Shown piece by piece: positions 47,801-57,608 of a DNA stretch of 64,000 nt. The stretch spans positions 60,504,832 through 60,568,831 of the forward strand of contig OX352761.1 of the NCBI GenBank assembly GCA_947095585.1, in the 5' to 3' direction. This stretch comes from Nephrocerus scutellatus (lineage: Eukaryota; Arthropoda; Insecta; Diptera; Pipunculidae). The notes under the pieces were generated by a model. The model worked only from the letters and a program-made list of their open reading frames with translations, was not told the DNA's origin and made no database searches. A program made the position numbers and the translations under genes. Position 1 is the stretch's first letter. Each line of letters opens with the position of its first letter.

Positions 47801-49621
47801 ACGGTTAAAATGAATCGTGGGATTCGGATGGTGTCAACCGCCTTCATTTCTCCATGTATTCGCCGCCGTTCTTTCGCTCGATGTTCTGGCAGGCAATCGT
47901 CCCAGTCGAGATTGGCTGCCCATAGTTGCTGAATGAATATCTTGATCAAGATGACGACGGGAGCCAGCCAGCCGAGGGGATCAAACAAGCGACTTGCCAT
48001 GAACAATATCACCCTTTTCGTCACTGATGGAGGGCAAATTGCTTGCGCAGAGAATGTGAACTCGTCGGTTAATGGGTTCCAGGTCATGCCTAGGACCTTC
48101 ACAGACTTATGAGCATCATCGTAGTGATCGTCGATTTGCTTGGGATTGGATGTTCTTTCAATGTTGCTTATTGTGCTTAGCAGAACGGTTGAGTGCGACG
48201 ACCATTTCCTGAGAATGAAACCATGCTTCTTCAGTGCCTGAATGATTTGATCTTTGAGTTTGATTGCTTCACGTTCGCTGCCGGCACCTGTCATGAGATC
48301 GTCTACGTATACGTCTTGTTGAATTGCCCTTGATGCTGTCGGCGATCCGATCTGGATCTCTTGGGCTATCTGCTTCATTGCTCTGGTTGCTTAGAATGGT
48401 GCAGATGACAGCCCATTCGTCACAGTTGACATCCGGTAGTGACGAAGGGGATCGGTTGGAGCTGCACGCCATACGATCTTTTGAAAGTTCGTATCTGGTT
48501 TTGACACTTGCACTTGACGTTTCATCTTTTCCACATCTGAGGAGAACACTATGGTGTGCTCGCGGAACCGTAGCAAGATCGCATATAGTGTTGATTGGTT
48601 GGATTGTTGGACCAACGGCCAGGCAGTCATTCAATGATGCCCCAGATGAGCCTTTGGCGGAGCCGTCGAAAACAACTCTTAACTTTAGTTTGTTGTTTGA
48701 ATTTTGAAGAACACCATGATGTGGTAAGTAAAATCGCGTGTCGTTGATCTATTATGGTGGAATCTCCTTCATGTGATGGAGCTCCTGATATTCAAGCATT
48801 AAGCTCTGATACATTTTTTGAAATTGTGGATCACGAACGAATCGGCGTTCCATGCTCCGCAATCTTCGAACTGCATTGCCCATGGACTGCCCTAAGAAGT
48901 CCGGCGCGTTTTTGAATGGAAGCTCCACGATGAATCTTCCCTCTTTTGTCTGCTTCAATGTTTCCGTGAACTTGCGTTCGCAGAACTCTTCTTCAGGAGA
49001 TTGTGGTTTGATGACGGAAGATATTGATTCTATCTCCCAAAACCGTTTCAAAGTTCGATCAATATCTGCAATTTCCCAAGTGTCTACTGATGCCATCAGA
49101 GAGACTCTATCGTTCGTTGTGACGCCGTTAGCCCTTCCCGACGCAACCCAACCGAGTACAGTTTTTTGAAGCACTGGTCCTTCGTTTTTTGAACATATTC
49201 TACCATCCTCCAGGAATCCGAAGAAGTAGTCGGCGCCAATCAAGATGTCGATGTCGCCAGACACATGAAATTTCGGATCTGCTAATTTGATTCTCTTATG
49301 ACAACTTGCTTCGATGATAAATTCTGAGCCACCCTCAGTCGTGATCTTGAGCTTGACAGCTCCCCTAGTGAATCCTGCATTGGATCTTCCCAGGCCAGAA
49401 ACGGCCAAGTGAGAGTTTCTTCTGATGAGACTTAGTCTTTGTGAACATGCTTCTGTGATGAAAATAGCCTGGGACCCTGAGTCCAAAAAAGCACGGCAAC
49501 TATGGACGTTACCAAATGCGTCCAGTTCCTTAATAGTTGCATAATGGTTTGCGGTGACGAGCCTTGCAGACCTGCAGCCAATCCTTTTACGCCGGTTGCA
49601 AGGCCTTTCTTGATTGTGCAT
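47800..49621 (-). pseudogene. BEL #2 protease and reverse transcriptase
   Basis: The protease keeps its DSGS site (SCRAFLDSGSQAIFI) near 49480. The conserved QKTVLGWVASGRANGV linker follows, then GRFIVELPF and LRSMERRF. A stop or frame change near 48752 and two more near 48630 and 48390 break the finger region. Then the RT resumes with an intact catalytic YVDD (QQDVYVDDLMTGAGS near 48305), LGMTWNPLTDEF, LFDPLGWLAPVVILIKIFIQQLW and IPRFIL. Unlike BEL #1, the catalytic aspartates are preserved, but the frame is broken in several places. Confidence 0.87.
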
Positions 49622-50190
49622 GGGTGTTTGTCACCCCCCTCTATGTGTAGCAAACTATGGTGTTTGCGATTGCATTGACAACAGTGTGGTGACTTGCATT
49701 TGAAGACTGGGTGTTTGAGATTCAAACAATTGTAGCATCGCTGAGTTGTCTTGGCCCAGTCTCTTCGGCCGTTGACTTTCATTTCGTTGAATTTTTTGCA
49801 TTCAAAGAGCGAGTGCTCTGAACTGCAGAAACCACACTTTGGTGTGGCGCTTTTGGTTGCGACATGGCCCATCACGCTTGACTTGGGTTGTGCCGCCTCA
49901 AAGGGATTGTGATTGATTCGAGCGTGTCGATTCGGCGAGCCAGGAATTTTAAGAGGTCTGAAAATGCAGGCATATCTTCATTCGCAGATGATTCCGCCCA
50001 TAGTGAGTTCGTTTTGTCATCCAATTTGCTCAACAATAGAAATATCAACCAAGTGTCTCTGTTTTCAGCGTTTTCACCTAATGCCTTCAGGCCTCGGACT
50101 ACTTCATCGAAAGTATCCATAACTTTCTTGATGTTGGCTGCGTTTGCTGCATGAATCGCTGGTTGATTGATAAACGTCTGAATGAACGAG
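49600..50190 (-). pseudogene. BEL #2 gag C-terminal fragment
   Basis: Reads SFIQTFINQPAIHAANAANIKKVMDTFDEVVRGLKALGE and WLIFLLLSKLDDKTNSLWAES, the second half of DUF1759, preceded at once by a stop near 50193. A frame change near 49872 leads into cysteine/histidine modules (CGFCSSEHSLFEC, CYNCLNLKHPVFKC, CCQCNRKHHSLLH). The N-terminal half of Gag is missing. Confidence 0.85.
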
Positions 50191-50224
50191 TATAATCACA
50201 GTCGGTCGACTGAAAAGAACTGGC

Positions 50225-50558
50225 TATAGTGGGGAAACACAGACTGAAGTCACTTATTTCCCGCTATATGCGATGCTATATTGACCATAATGGGCTTTAA
50301 TGAGGAAGAGGCGATTAAATCCACTTACTTCCTATTAAGTGCAATGCCGGTCAGTAGAATGTGGCTCAAGTAAGGAAAGGCGATTAAATCCACTTATTCC
50401 TTACAAGCCCACGAGAAGTTTCGGATTAACATACCATCAGTGACGAAAAGGCGATTAAATCCACTTATTTCGCACTGCGGGTATTGCTTGTCGATTTCCA
50501 GCCAGGGTGCAATATGTTGATAAGAGAAGGCGATTAAATCCACTTATTTCTTACTAAA
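50225..50558. repeat. Array of five hairpins with shared loop and differing stems
   Basis: Four units share a core AGGCGATTAAATCCACTTA starting at 50309, 50378, 50449 and 50528 (spacing 69, 71, 79). In each, the bases on both sides pair with one another but differ between units: GTAAGGAA with TTCCTTAC (50363-50409), CAGTGACGAAA with TTTCGCACTG (50438-50477), AATGAGGAAG with CTTCCTATT (50295-50340), GATAAGAGA with TTTCTTACT (50517-50558). A fifth at 50225-50268 pairs TATAGTGGGGAAA with TTTCCCGCTATA around a loop that keeps only CACTTA. The array adjoins the truncated gag of BEL #2. Function unknown; the pattern implies selection, or copying, on the loop together with pairing of the flanks. Confidence 0.85.
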
Positions 50559-51420
50559 ATAGTACAGGAGCTGCTTATATATATAGGGTTCAGCAGGTTA
50601 CTGTTCCCTTCAAAAGTCGTTCGTGCAGAACGTTGAGAGACTCTTACCGTTTTTAATGTTTGGAATTACTTTCCCTTGTTCGTTTAGAACCCGGAAAGAC
50701 GTACACCGAAGTTGGTATTTGGAGTGTATTTCTCTGATTATACTGAATTTTCGGTCCCTATGTATTTAATTAAAAGTAAAGGCTTGTTGAGAATTATGTT
50801 CAAAACCAAAAGGAAATTTCTACTAATCATTGACTGATTATTTATTGTTTAATTAATAATGATATTTTATGTGAATACACCCTCCTTTTCTCCATTGTTT
50901 ATAACTAATTCAAGCCTTTTCCTTTATTATAAAGACATAGGGCCGAGTGGTTATATTGATACAGGCGGTATATAAATTAAAAAAATCCGACTCAACGCCT
51001 GGGTATGAACTCGGCAACTAGAGATTTCTAGCTCATAGCTCTCCTATGGCGCTATTGACTCACTGGAGTAACCCAAGAATATATCTTAATATTAACGTCT
51101 AGTAGTACACCTGTTGAATGAATTATTCTGCCGCATACTTACTACGTTGATATTCCTAAATGGTTACTCAAGAAACTACTTTGAAAATTAATACGCGTAT
51201 GTACGTATGTATATCTTTTGACCGGCGCCATGAAATTCAGTTTTGCGCTCATATTATACATATATATACTTATTATTATAATTACTTTACCGGCGCCATG
51301 AAATTCATATGAGTTGTGCGCACACATTACATATGTATATATTTTTGAATATAATTGCTAGCCGTATGGTTTGTGACAGGCCACTTCGTTACAACCTAGG
51401 ACATACGATCAATCACTAGG
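50559..51420. other. Noncoding stretch, some LTR-like and tRNA-like signals
   Basis: No gene recognised. TATATATA at 50576-50586 could be a TATA box in either direction. 50939-51075 has a box-A-like GCCGAGTGGTTA and a box-B-like GGTATGAACTC, weakly suggesting a tRNA-derived short interspersed element. A 23-bp motif containing TTACCGGCGCCATGAAATTCA (or TTGACCGG...) appears twice, near 51219 and 51287. Confidence 0.45.
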
Positions 51421-51424
51421 GTAT

Positions 51425-51800
51425 ACACACTTACCCGAGTAAAATCGAGGCTATCAGAAGTTTAATAGACCCCAAAAATATCAAAGAACTAAGAAGAGTT
51501 CTCGGAATCTCCTCGTTATTGAAGAAAAAACAAAAGTGGATCTGGGAAACTGCCAGGAAGATGCAGTACTATGGGGCATACGAAATATGAGACCATATTG
51601 GGAAGGTTATCCCTTCGTAGTACACACCGATCATCGCTCTTTGAAATGGCTACATAATTTGGACAATCCATCCGGTCGTCTAGATCGCTGGGCTATAGAA
51701 CTACAGCAATACGATTTCGAAATTCGCTCTAGGAAGGGGTCGTTTAATACCGTCGCTGATGTTTTATCCCGTCACCCAACACAAAGCCCACCGGTTCGCT
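51425..51800 (+). pseudogene. gypsy #1 RT C-terminus joined to RNase H
   Basis: SKIEAIRSLIDPKNIKELRRVLGI is the connection region after the RT thumb. At about 51515 the sequence jumps to an RNase H segment: QEDAVLWGIRNMRPYWEGYPFVVHTDHRSLKWL, then NPSGRLDRWAIELQQYDFEIRSRKGSFNTVADVLSRHP. The missing part between them (start of RNase H) indicates an internal deletion of roughly 80 residues. The TDH and ADVLSR motifs are intact. Confidence 0.85.
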
Positions 51801-51849
51801 TACTATTACCGATTACGCAAACATGCCCATGGTATGACTCAAAATTCCT

Positions 51850-53475
51850 ACTCGCGAAAAATAAACCTGAGGAAAACCCCGAATATCAGATCTCCGAAGG
51901 GACCTTATACCGACACATCTTCAATCCTACCTGCCACACCGAACCCAGCTCAGCCGCTTGGAAGATTTGCGTACCGAAGCCTTTACGTCAGCAAGTACTG
52001 AGAGAGAACCACACCGATATAACTGCTGGTCACCTGGGAGTAGCGAAAACTATTGCGCGCACTGCGCAATAATTTTGGCCCGGACTATTTCGAGAGGTCG
52101 CCAAGTTCGTTCGAAACTGTCCAAACTGCCTACAATACAAAATCCCCACAAGCAAACCGCCTGGTCAAATGTATGTAACTACTGCTAAACAACCGTGGAC
52201 GGACGGCATTCATGGCCTTGCGCGATTCAACCACCGCTGGTTTGATCCGCGGATTTCGCGAGCGAATCTTAAGCTGGTATGGGTGCCCGAAGCGGCTAAT
52301 TACTGATAATGGGACCTAATATCGTAGTTAGCAATTCCAAGCATTGTTGGCCGAACTCCAGATCGAACACCGATTTACACCGCCGTACACACAACAAGCA
52401 AATCCGACCGAACGGATGAATCGGGTGATAAAGACCTTGATCTCCCAGTACATACGACAAGACCACCGAAAATGGGACGATCACCTACCAGAATTGATGC
52501 TGGCAATAAATACTTGCAAACACGAAACGACAGGTTACTCTGCCGCATACCTAAATTTCGGTCGCGAACTTCAATTGCCAACAACTCCCGATATTTCCCT
52601 GAACCACCGGTCCAGTACCTCAGAAATGTGAAGACGCTACACGACATCTTTAAACTGGTCCAGCTAAACATGGCAAAAGCAGCATCACAGCAGAAACATT
52701 ATTACAACCACCAACGCCGACCACGGTCCCCAGCTATCGGAGAATTAGTATACTACCGCCACCGATCGCTCTCGTCTGCCGCCGACCAGTTTGCACCCAA
52801 GCTCGCACCCATATTTGTCGGACCATACCGCATATACCGAAAAATTTCACCAGTAGTCTATCTATTAGAAGGCGATCAAAAAAGAAAAATTACGTCACAC
52901 GTAAAAGATATAAAACAAATAAATAACAACGACGCATCCCCTACAGCCAATGCTCACGATGTAGGTAACCACGGCCAGACATACGAAGCAGTCACATCCG
53001 AATCGCCAAACAGATCAGTCGAAACCAAGTCACCAGCCAGACCAGTTGCAAGTACCACAATGTCCACCATACCCGTAGGAAAGAAACAACCAAGTTTAAC
53101 ACCAAGGCTCCCGCACCAGGCTCCCACCGCCGAACCAAGCCGGCACCATTGCCAACACCAGCCAGAACAACAGTACCGACCATCCTCCGAGCACAAGCTT
53201 GGAAGAAACAGCCGTCACCACCAAAACGCCCACTCACAGCAAACGAGCTGCATAATTTATGCAGGATAGCTCCGAGGCTGAAAGGTACCGCCGCTACCGC
53301 TTTCCCATTTTTACCGCAACCAAAGGGAGCTGCTGACGTCTCAATAGTCCCAGACAAGGCCATAATAACTGAAGTTCGCATACTCAAAGGGCCCGACAAA
53401 GGAATCACCGTCGACCCACCAAATTTAAAAGCGCGTGCCAAAATGGCTGACTGCAACCCACGCCGCCTCAAATAG
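51850..53475 (+). pseudogene. gypsy #1 integrase and C-terminal extension
   Basis: Zinc-binding module: HTDITAGHLGVAKT, then after a TAA at about 52070, FVRNCPNCLQYK. A deletion after KQPWT removes the first catalytic aspartate; the second is readable in ITDNGT near 52305, in another frame. The third catalytic region is EHRFTPPYTQQANPTERMNRVIKTL (E at about 52410). The C-terminus HYYNHQRRPRSPAIGELVYYRH, FAPKLAPIFVGPYRIYRKISPVVYLL is the usual gypsy integrase tail. A proline- and threonine-rich extension and a last frame with NELHNLCRIAPRLKGT run to 53475. Several stops and shifts make it dead. Confidence 0.82.
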
Positions 53476-54887
53476 ATTTCTTTTGCCTGAATCAAATTCA
53501 GGAAATTGCAATTTTACAAACTACTGTGAATTTTACATCGGCTAAAGTTGAGCCTGAAAACGCCTTATGTTCCGAGACGAGCCATTGGGCATCTCACCTT
53601 CCCGACCAACTTTTTGTATCCTGTTTCCTGCGAATAAGAAAAAAATTGGATGACGGTTCAAAAGAAAAACAAAATGGCCACTCACCAACACCGGATTGAC
53701 TTTTTTTTTTGGATACATCAAAGAAGATGAAAGATTATAAATTAGTCATTATATTTTGTTGTTTCCTAACCGGGTAAGTTTTTTTTTTGTTTGTTTCTCA
53801 TTAATTTCCTTTTTTTTATTTAATTTGATTTTTTTGTTATTCTTCTCATGGAACATTTACTTAAAGATATTTATAGTTATCAACACCACAAATAGTCTTT
53901 TTTTTATTTATATTTCCATATGGTAATCCCGTACGAACGGATAAATTTGTATTTGATATCCATCGTTCAGATATTTGGGGATTTGTTGTAACAGCGAACG
54001 GACATAGCGGGGTGGCCACATCCCATCGTAACTCAAATTTTTTTTTTTTTTGAATCCTCTTTATTGTCGCTTACATATAAATTTCGAACTAACCTTGATT
54101 CTACAGCTAGGAACCTCGGACACGACAGCGCTGGCGGATACGACGTTCCGGACTTAAGGTAAAATTGGTAAACTACACGTAAAGATTATTTTTATTTATC
54201 GGTTTATACACGCCCCTTGTTGAAGGTGGCCCATTGGCTAAACGGCCTCGTGGTCGAACCGCGGCTAGTCCTTTCGTTGCGCGACCTTATTTTCGGTCGC
54301 CTTAAAGTCACCATAATAGAATATAAATAATTACTCCGTAAGAAAAAGCCGTAGTGGCTTATGTAGACACTTAATTAATAATTAAATAATTACTTTTCTT
54401 TAATTACCTTAAAAGGTTACTATAAAAACTATAATGAATTATTTAAACGTAAAGGCCATTGTATTTATGATATATCTACCCGTTTTATAATAAAAAAAGA
54501 AAAGAAAGAAAAAAAAAATGTGTTATCATTAAGAGGTACGAGAGCTTTCTCTCCTTTCATCTAGACCCCCACCCCCACTCATTCTCCGGATCTGTCAATG
54601 GGGACATGACACGTCTTCCTAATGGTATCTCGGACTCAGGTGGAGCCGTGCATTTAATCTTATACTTTAGCTTGATTTTTTTTCTCCTTTCCCCCTTCTA
54701 GACTGAGTACTATAAAACACGCAAAAATAAATTTTTTTAATGTAGTGGTATTTGGGTTGGGGTGGCCGGCCGAAGAACCCCCCCACATCCCGACGAGCTA
54801 GGTCAGAGCACCGCTAGGCGTGCACATGGCCGTCAGCCGCATCCAACCGACGGTGATGGTAAATGGACAACCCGCAAATCGTTACAT
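53476..54887 (+). other. LTR-like noncoding stretch after gypsy #1
   Basis: AT-rich DNA with several long T runs, no ORF, an AATAAA at about 54727-54732 and a terminal CCCGCAAATCGTTACA (54871-54886) that abuts a primer-binding site. This is the expected layout of an LTR of about 1.2-1.4 kb. The left end could not be fixed because no second copy is in the window. Confidence 0.5.
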
Positions 54888-55097
54888 AAAGTGGCGCCCG
54901 ACGTGGGGCCAAAAAAAAATTTAGTGAGGCCTTATGGTGTTGTTATGCGATCATACTCAAAGCCAACAAAATCACCCGCAAATCGTTACATAAAACGGCG
55001 CCCAACGTGGGGCCAAAAAAAATGTAGTGAGGCCTTATGGTGTTGTTACGCGATCATACTCAAAGCCAACAAAATCTCCCGCAAATCGTTACATAAC
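54871..55097 (+). repeat. Tandemly duplicated LTR end plus tRNA-Lys primer site
   Basis: CCCGCAAATCGTTACATA starts at 54871, 54975 and 55078 (third copy only the first part). Between copies lie TGGCGCCCGACGTGGGGC at 54892-54909 and CGGCGCCCAACGTGGGGC at 54996-55013, then GTGAGGCCTTATGGTG and CATACTCAAAGCC in both. The second primer site matches the 3' end of insect tRNA-Lys (complement TGGCGCCCAACG...) except for its first base; the first has one different mismatch. The unit is 103-104 bp. Confidence 0.88.
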
Positions 55098-55106
55098 CCA
55101 AGCAAA

Positions 55107-55870
55107 CAACGTTACACTATGTATAGACTAATGATAAACTAATAGTACTTACAACCACTTGCCACGGGTGGGAGGAAGCTGTAAGCTATATATATATATT
55201 AAACTAAGAATAAAATTTCCGACTTACCCAGATGTGCACTTTGCGACGGTTTACCAACAGCATTCTTTTATACTAAAATAATTCATGTTTTTTGTATCAT
55301 AATTTTGATGTTGTATATGCGTATTATAAATTTCATATAATATTCTTGCTGTTGTTAAATTTTTTATGCCTTGTAACTCGCCGGCATTCACTCGTGTAAA
55401 TATGTAATTTACACTGTGTGTTGCCCTGAGTGTTTCTATGCATTATCGGTGTAGTGCTATTGCAGTAAAACCCCCAGGGTAGCTACGCCAAACAACATGC
55501 AAAAATGCAAAAAAAAAAAAGAAAATATTTTCAAATAACAATATGTTTATTTACAGGGAAAAATAAAAAATATTTTTGATGCCATGGTCCGCTGAGCCGC
55601 TGCTACATGCATGAAGACGAGTACAGCAAGGCAACACTGCCATGCATGGAGATAAGCCCAGCATAGAAACACCCCACATGAATGCAAACGAGTACAGCAT
55701 GGCAACACAGCGCATGCATGCAAATAAATCCAGCATAGAAACATAGGTGACAGAATGCCAAATGAAAAAAAACCCCAATTACACGAGAAAACCACCAACA
55801 ACACGAGAGAGATGAGAGCGCTACAAAGCTGCAAGCCTACAAATATGCAAAGTCAACCAAGAGGCAAAGA
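55107..55870. other. Noncoding stretch
   Basis: No gene recognised. AT-rich to 55560, then 55590-55770 contains two imperfect copies (period about 78) of ACGAGTACAGCA, GGCAACAC, GCATGCATG and CCAGCATAGAAACA. Minus-strand open frames across these copies are cysteine-rich only because of the repeat. Confidence 0.55.
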
Positions 55871-55981
55871 TTATAAAAGGAGGAACACATGAAGAATTGT
55901 TTCCTTTTTTGCGACATCAGTGAGACTGTTCACTTCAAGAGTGGGACACAAGAAACGGTAAGTGAACAGTGCAAGAATAAA
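55871..55981 (+). promoter_or_regulatory. Possible LTR promoter and polyadenylation signals
   Basis: TATAAAAG at 55872-55879 is followed by a perfect 8-bp inverted repeat (GTTCACTT at 55928-55935, AAGTGAAC at 55960-55967) and AATAAA at 55976-55981. TATA box, then hairpin, then polyadenylation signal is the order expected over the R region of an LTR. No partner LTR is visible. Confidence 0.4.
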
Positions 55982-56179
55982 ACGCCTCAAGGAGGATATC
56001 AGCAGCATTGGCAACTACCAGATATTGGCATGAAAGTGTTCACCGCAAGGGAGACACCCGCATAACATATTTTACACGAGAACTACCCACGAAGCCAACG
56101 ACGGAGGAATTTTAAAGGCGGGGTAGAGGACAATTAACGTTGGTCGGCGCTGGAATCAGGTGAGCCAAATTCCCCAGTG

Positions 56180-56480
56180 ACTAGTTTAGAGTCCCCTTTC
56201 TTGGTATCGAGACTCTGGCGGGCCTTATAGGACTCCATCTCGAGACCCTGAAAACCTCGACAGGGAGAGATTCCACTTTGCTTAATAGAAACCCTTCGAG
56301 CTAAGGACTCTGTCGGGCCTTATAGGACTCCAACTTGAGTATCGATCTCTCGTAGGGCCGAGTTTTCCCATTTAGTAGAGAGTGAACAGTGAAAGATCTG
56401 GATAGTTTAGAATCCCCTTTCTGGATCTCGACACTCTGGTGGGCCTTATAGGACTCCATCCTGAGTTTCGATATCTTTTA
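56180..56480. repeat. Three-copy repeat with GGGCCTTATAGGACTCCA core
   Basis: The core occurs at about 56218, 56314 and 56436, preceded each time by CTCTG. Copies 1 and 3 also share GTTTAGA, TCCCCTTTCT before it and GAG or TGAG after it. In copy 1 the core is enclosed by TCGAGA and TCTCGA. No coding sense was seen. It lies between a TATA/AATAAA-bearing stretch and a gag ORF, so it may be part of a retroelement leader. Confidence 0.8.
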
Positions 56481-57154
56481 GGGCCCAATTTCAATTTAGC
56501 GGGGAGCGAGTGGTGAAAGACCCGCTCCTTCCGACTTTATCCCGTAGGGATCAATTCCCGTAAAGGCACCTGAAGCGTGATCCAACGTTTCTTGCCCGTA
56601 CCCCGTCGTTACGAGGCCCGAGTCAGCGGCCAAGGAACCAGGCGTGACGGCAAAACAGCAAGGAGAAACCCCGAAGTGAAACCAGTTGAAACTGAATAAT
56701 TTAAACCCAAATCAAAGGGAATCAAATAATGAATGTAATATAAATATACAACAAATTTCAAGGAGTCAATAAAAAAGGAAACCGACCCTGGACGCCGGCG
56801 AGCGTACCCCGGCATTTACCTCGTTACAGATGTCAATGTTACTTATCTGAAGTAACTGCACGAGCAGAACAGATCTTTACTTACTTCAGTTGACCAATTA
56901 TGCCCAATTTTTAAGTGAATTTAAGAGTTGTCAATCAAACATCTCATCTCTCATCTCATCTCTGTTACTTCAGATACAGCTACTAATTCAATTAATTCAG
57001 TCCAATCGAACGCGGCTTATAACAGACTTTTCATCTTACAATATGGCGATAGCCGTATACATCTGCATAGGCTTTGGAATTATACTGCTGTGCAAGTCAT
57101 TAGAACAGTAAATCTATTTGTCTTGCAACGCTTTTGGTGAGATTTTTCTATGCG
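56481..57154. other. Noncoding stretch
   Basis: No gene recognised. Contains GCCGGCGAGCGTACCCCGGC (an imperfect dyad, about 56796-56815) and a short CTCATCTCTCATCTCATCTC microsatellite-like run near 56942-56961. The 73-codon frame at 56890 has no recognisable features beyond a hydrophobic end. Confidence 0.55.
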
Positions 57155-57227
57155 AAATGAATTGACCATGAATGAATTTAGAGTGAACCACCAAAATAAA
57201 AAAAAATTCATTAAAATTGCAAATGTT
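57155..57227. repeat. Satellite-related monomer fragment
   Basis: GAATTGACCA...AGAGTGAACC then CCAAAATAAAAAAAAATTCA, TTAAAATTGCAAATGTT matches the degenerate satellite edge at 25405-25473 (GAATTGGCCA, CAGTGAACC, CCAAAATAAAAATAAATTCA, TTAAAATTGCAAATGTT) at roughly nine of ten positions. It also follows the monomer order of the 180-bp satellite. Confidence 0.75.
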
Positions 57228-57608
57228 CACATTCATCACTGTTGTGTATATGTACTCGGATATGTGTTCGGACAGTGAGTGCAGCAATCACACTATCTGC
57301 CCGCACACAAGCTCTGCAGTCAGTACGGCACTGGACAGCAACCGAAGTGGACATACCGTACTATAAGTTATATTGTTGTTAATAAGGAGTGTGCACTGCA
57401 TTAAAACCGATTATTTAATTAAGTATATAATATTGGCGACGAAGTTTAAAAGGATTACGCGTGTTCAATAAATAAATTTAAAAAACCAACTTAAGCTATA
57501 TCACAGTCAGACAAAACCAACAAAGAAAACATTTTTTTGTAGTGAATTGTCCTCGTCTTGCGTACAAACGCCATTTTGCTAAGATTATAAGTGCACAAGC
57601 TTGAATAA

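Larger units (their letters stand above)
45777..50190 (-). mobile_element. BEL/Pao retrotransposon, 5'-truncated and decayed (BEL #2)
   Basis: Minus-strand order gag fragment, zinc knuckles, protease, reverse transcriptase, RNase H, integrase, polypurine tract. It starts abruptly inside the gag DUF1759 domain near 50185 and is a different lineage from BEL #1: proteins are clearly related but far from identical. Many frameshifts show it is old. It has no env-like part: the integrase C-terminal domain lies within 150 bases of the polypurine tract. Confidence 0.9.
51425..53475 (+). mobile_element. Ty3/gypsy retrotransposon pol fragment (gypsy #1)
   Basis: Plus-strand RT end, RNase H, and integrase of a Ty3/gypsy element, with gag, protease and the RT catalytic part absent. 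An LTR-like stretch and a retroviral-type tRNA-Lys primer site lie downstream. The lineage may be Osvaldo/Ulysses-like (integrase and tRNA-Lys primer), but this is a guess. Confidence 0.82.

Noticed and set aside
50225..50558. CRISPR-like spacing (19-base repeats, about 50-base spacers)
   Set aside because: The setting is an insect genome, there are only four or five units with uneven spacing, and the supposed spacers contain arms that pair across the repeat. A hairpin array explains the pattern better.
54762..55142. 126-codon plus-strand ORF
   Set aside because: It runs through the LTR end and duplicated primer-binding sites; its two internal repeats simply follow the DNA duplication.
55547..55834. 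Cysteine-rich minus-strand ORF of 95 codons
   Set aside because: The composition comes from two imperfect copies of a 78-bp repeat; there is no signal peptide or family match that I can recognise.
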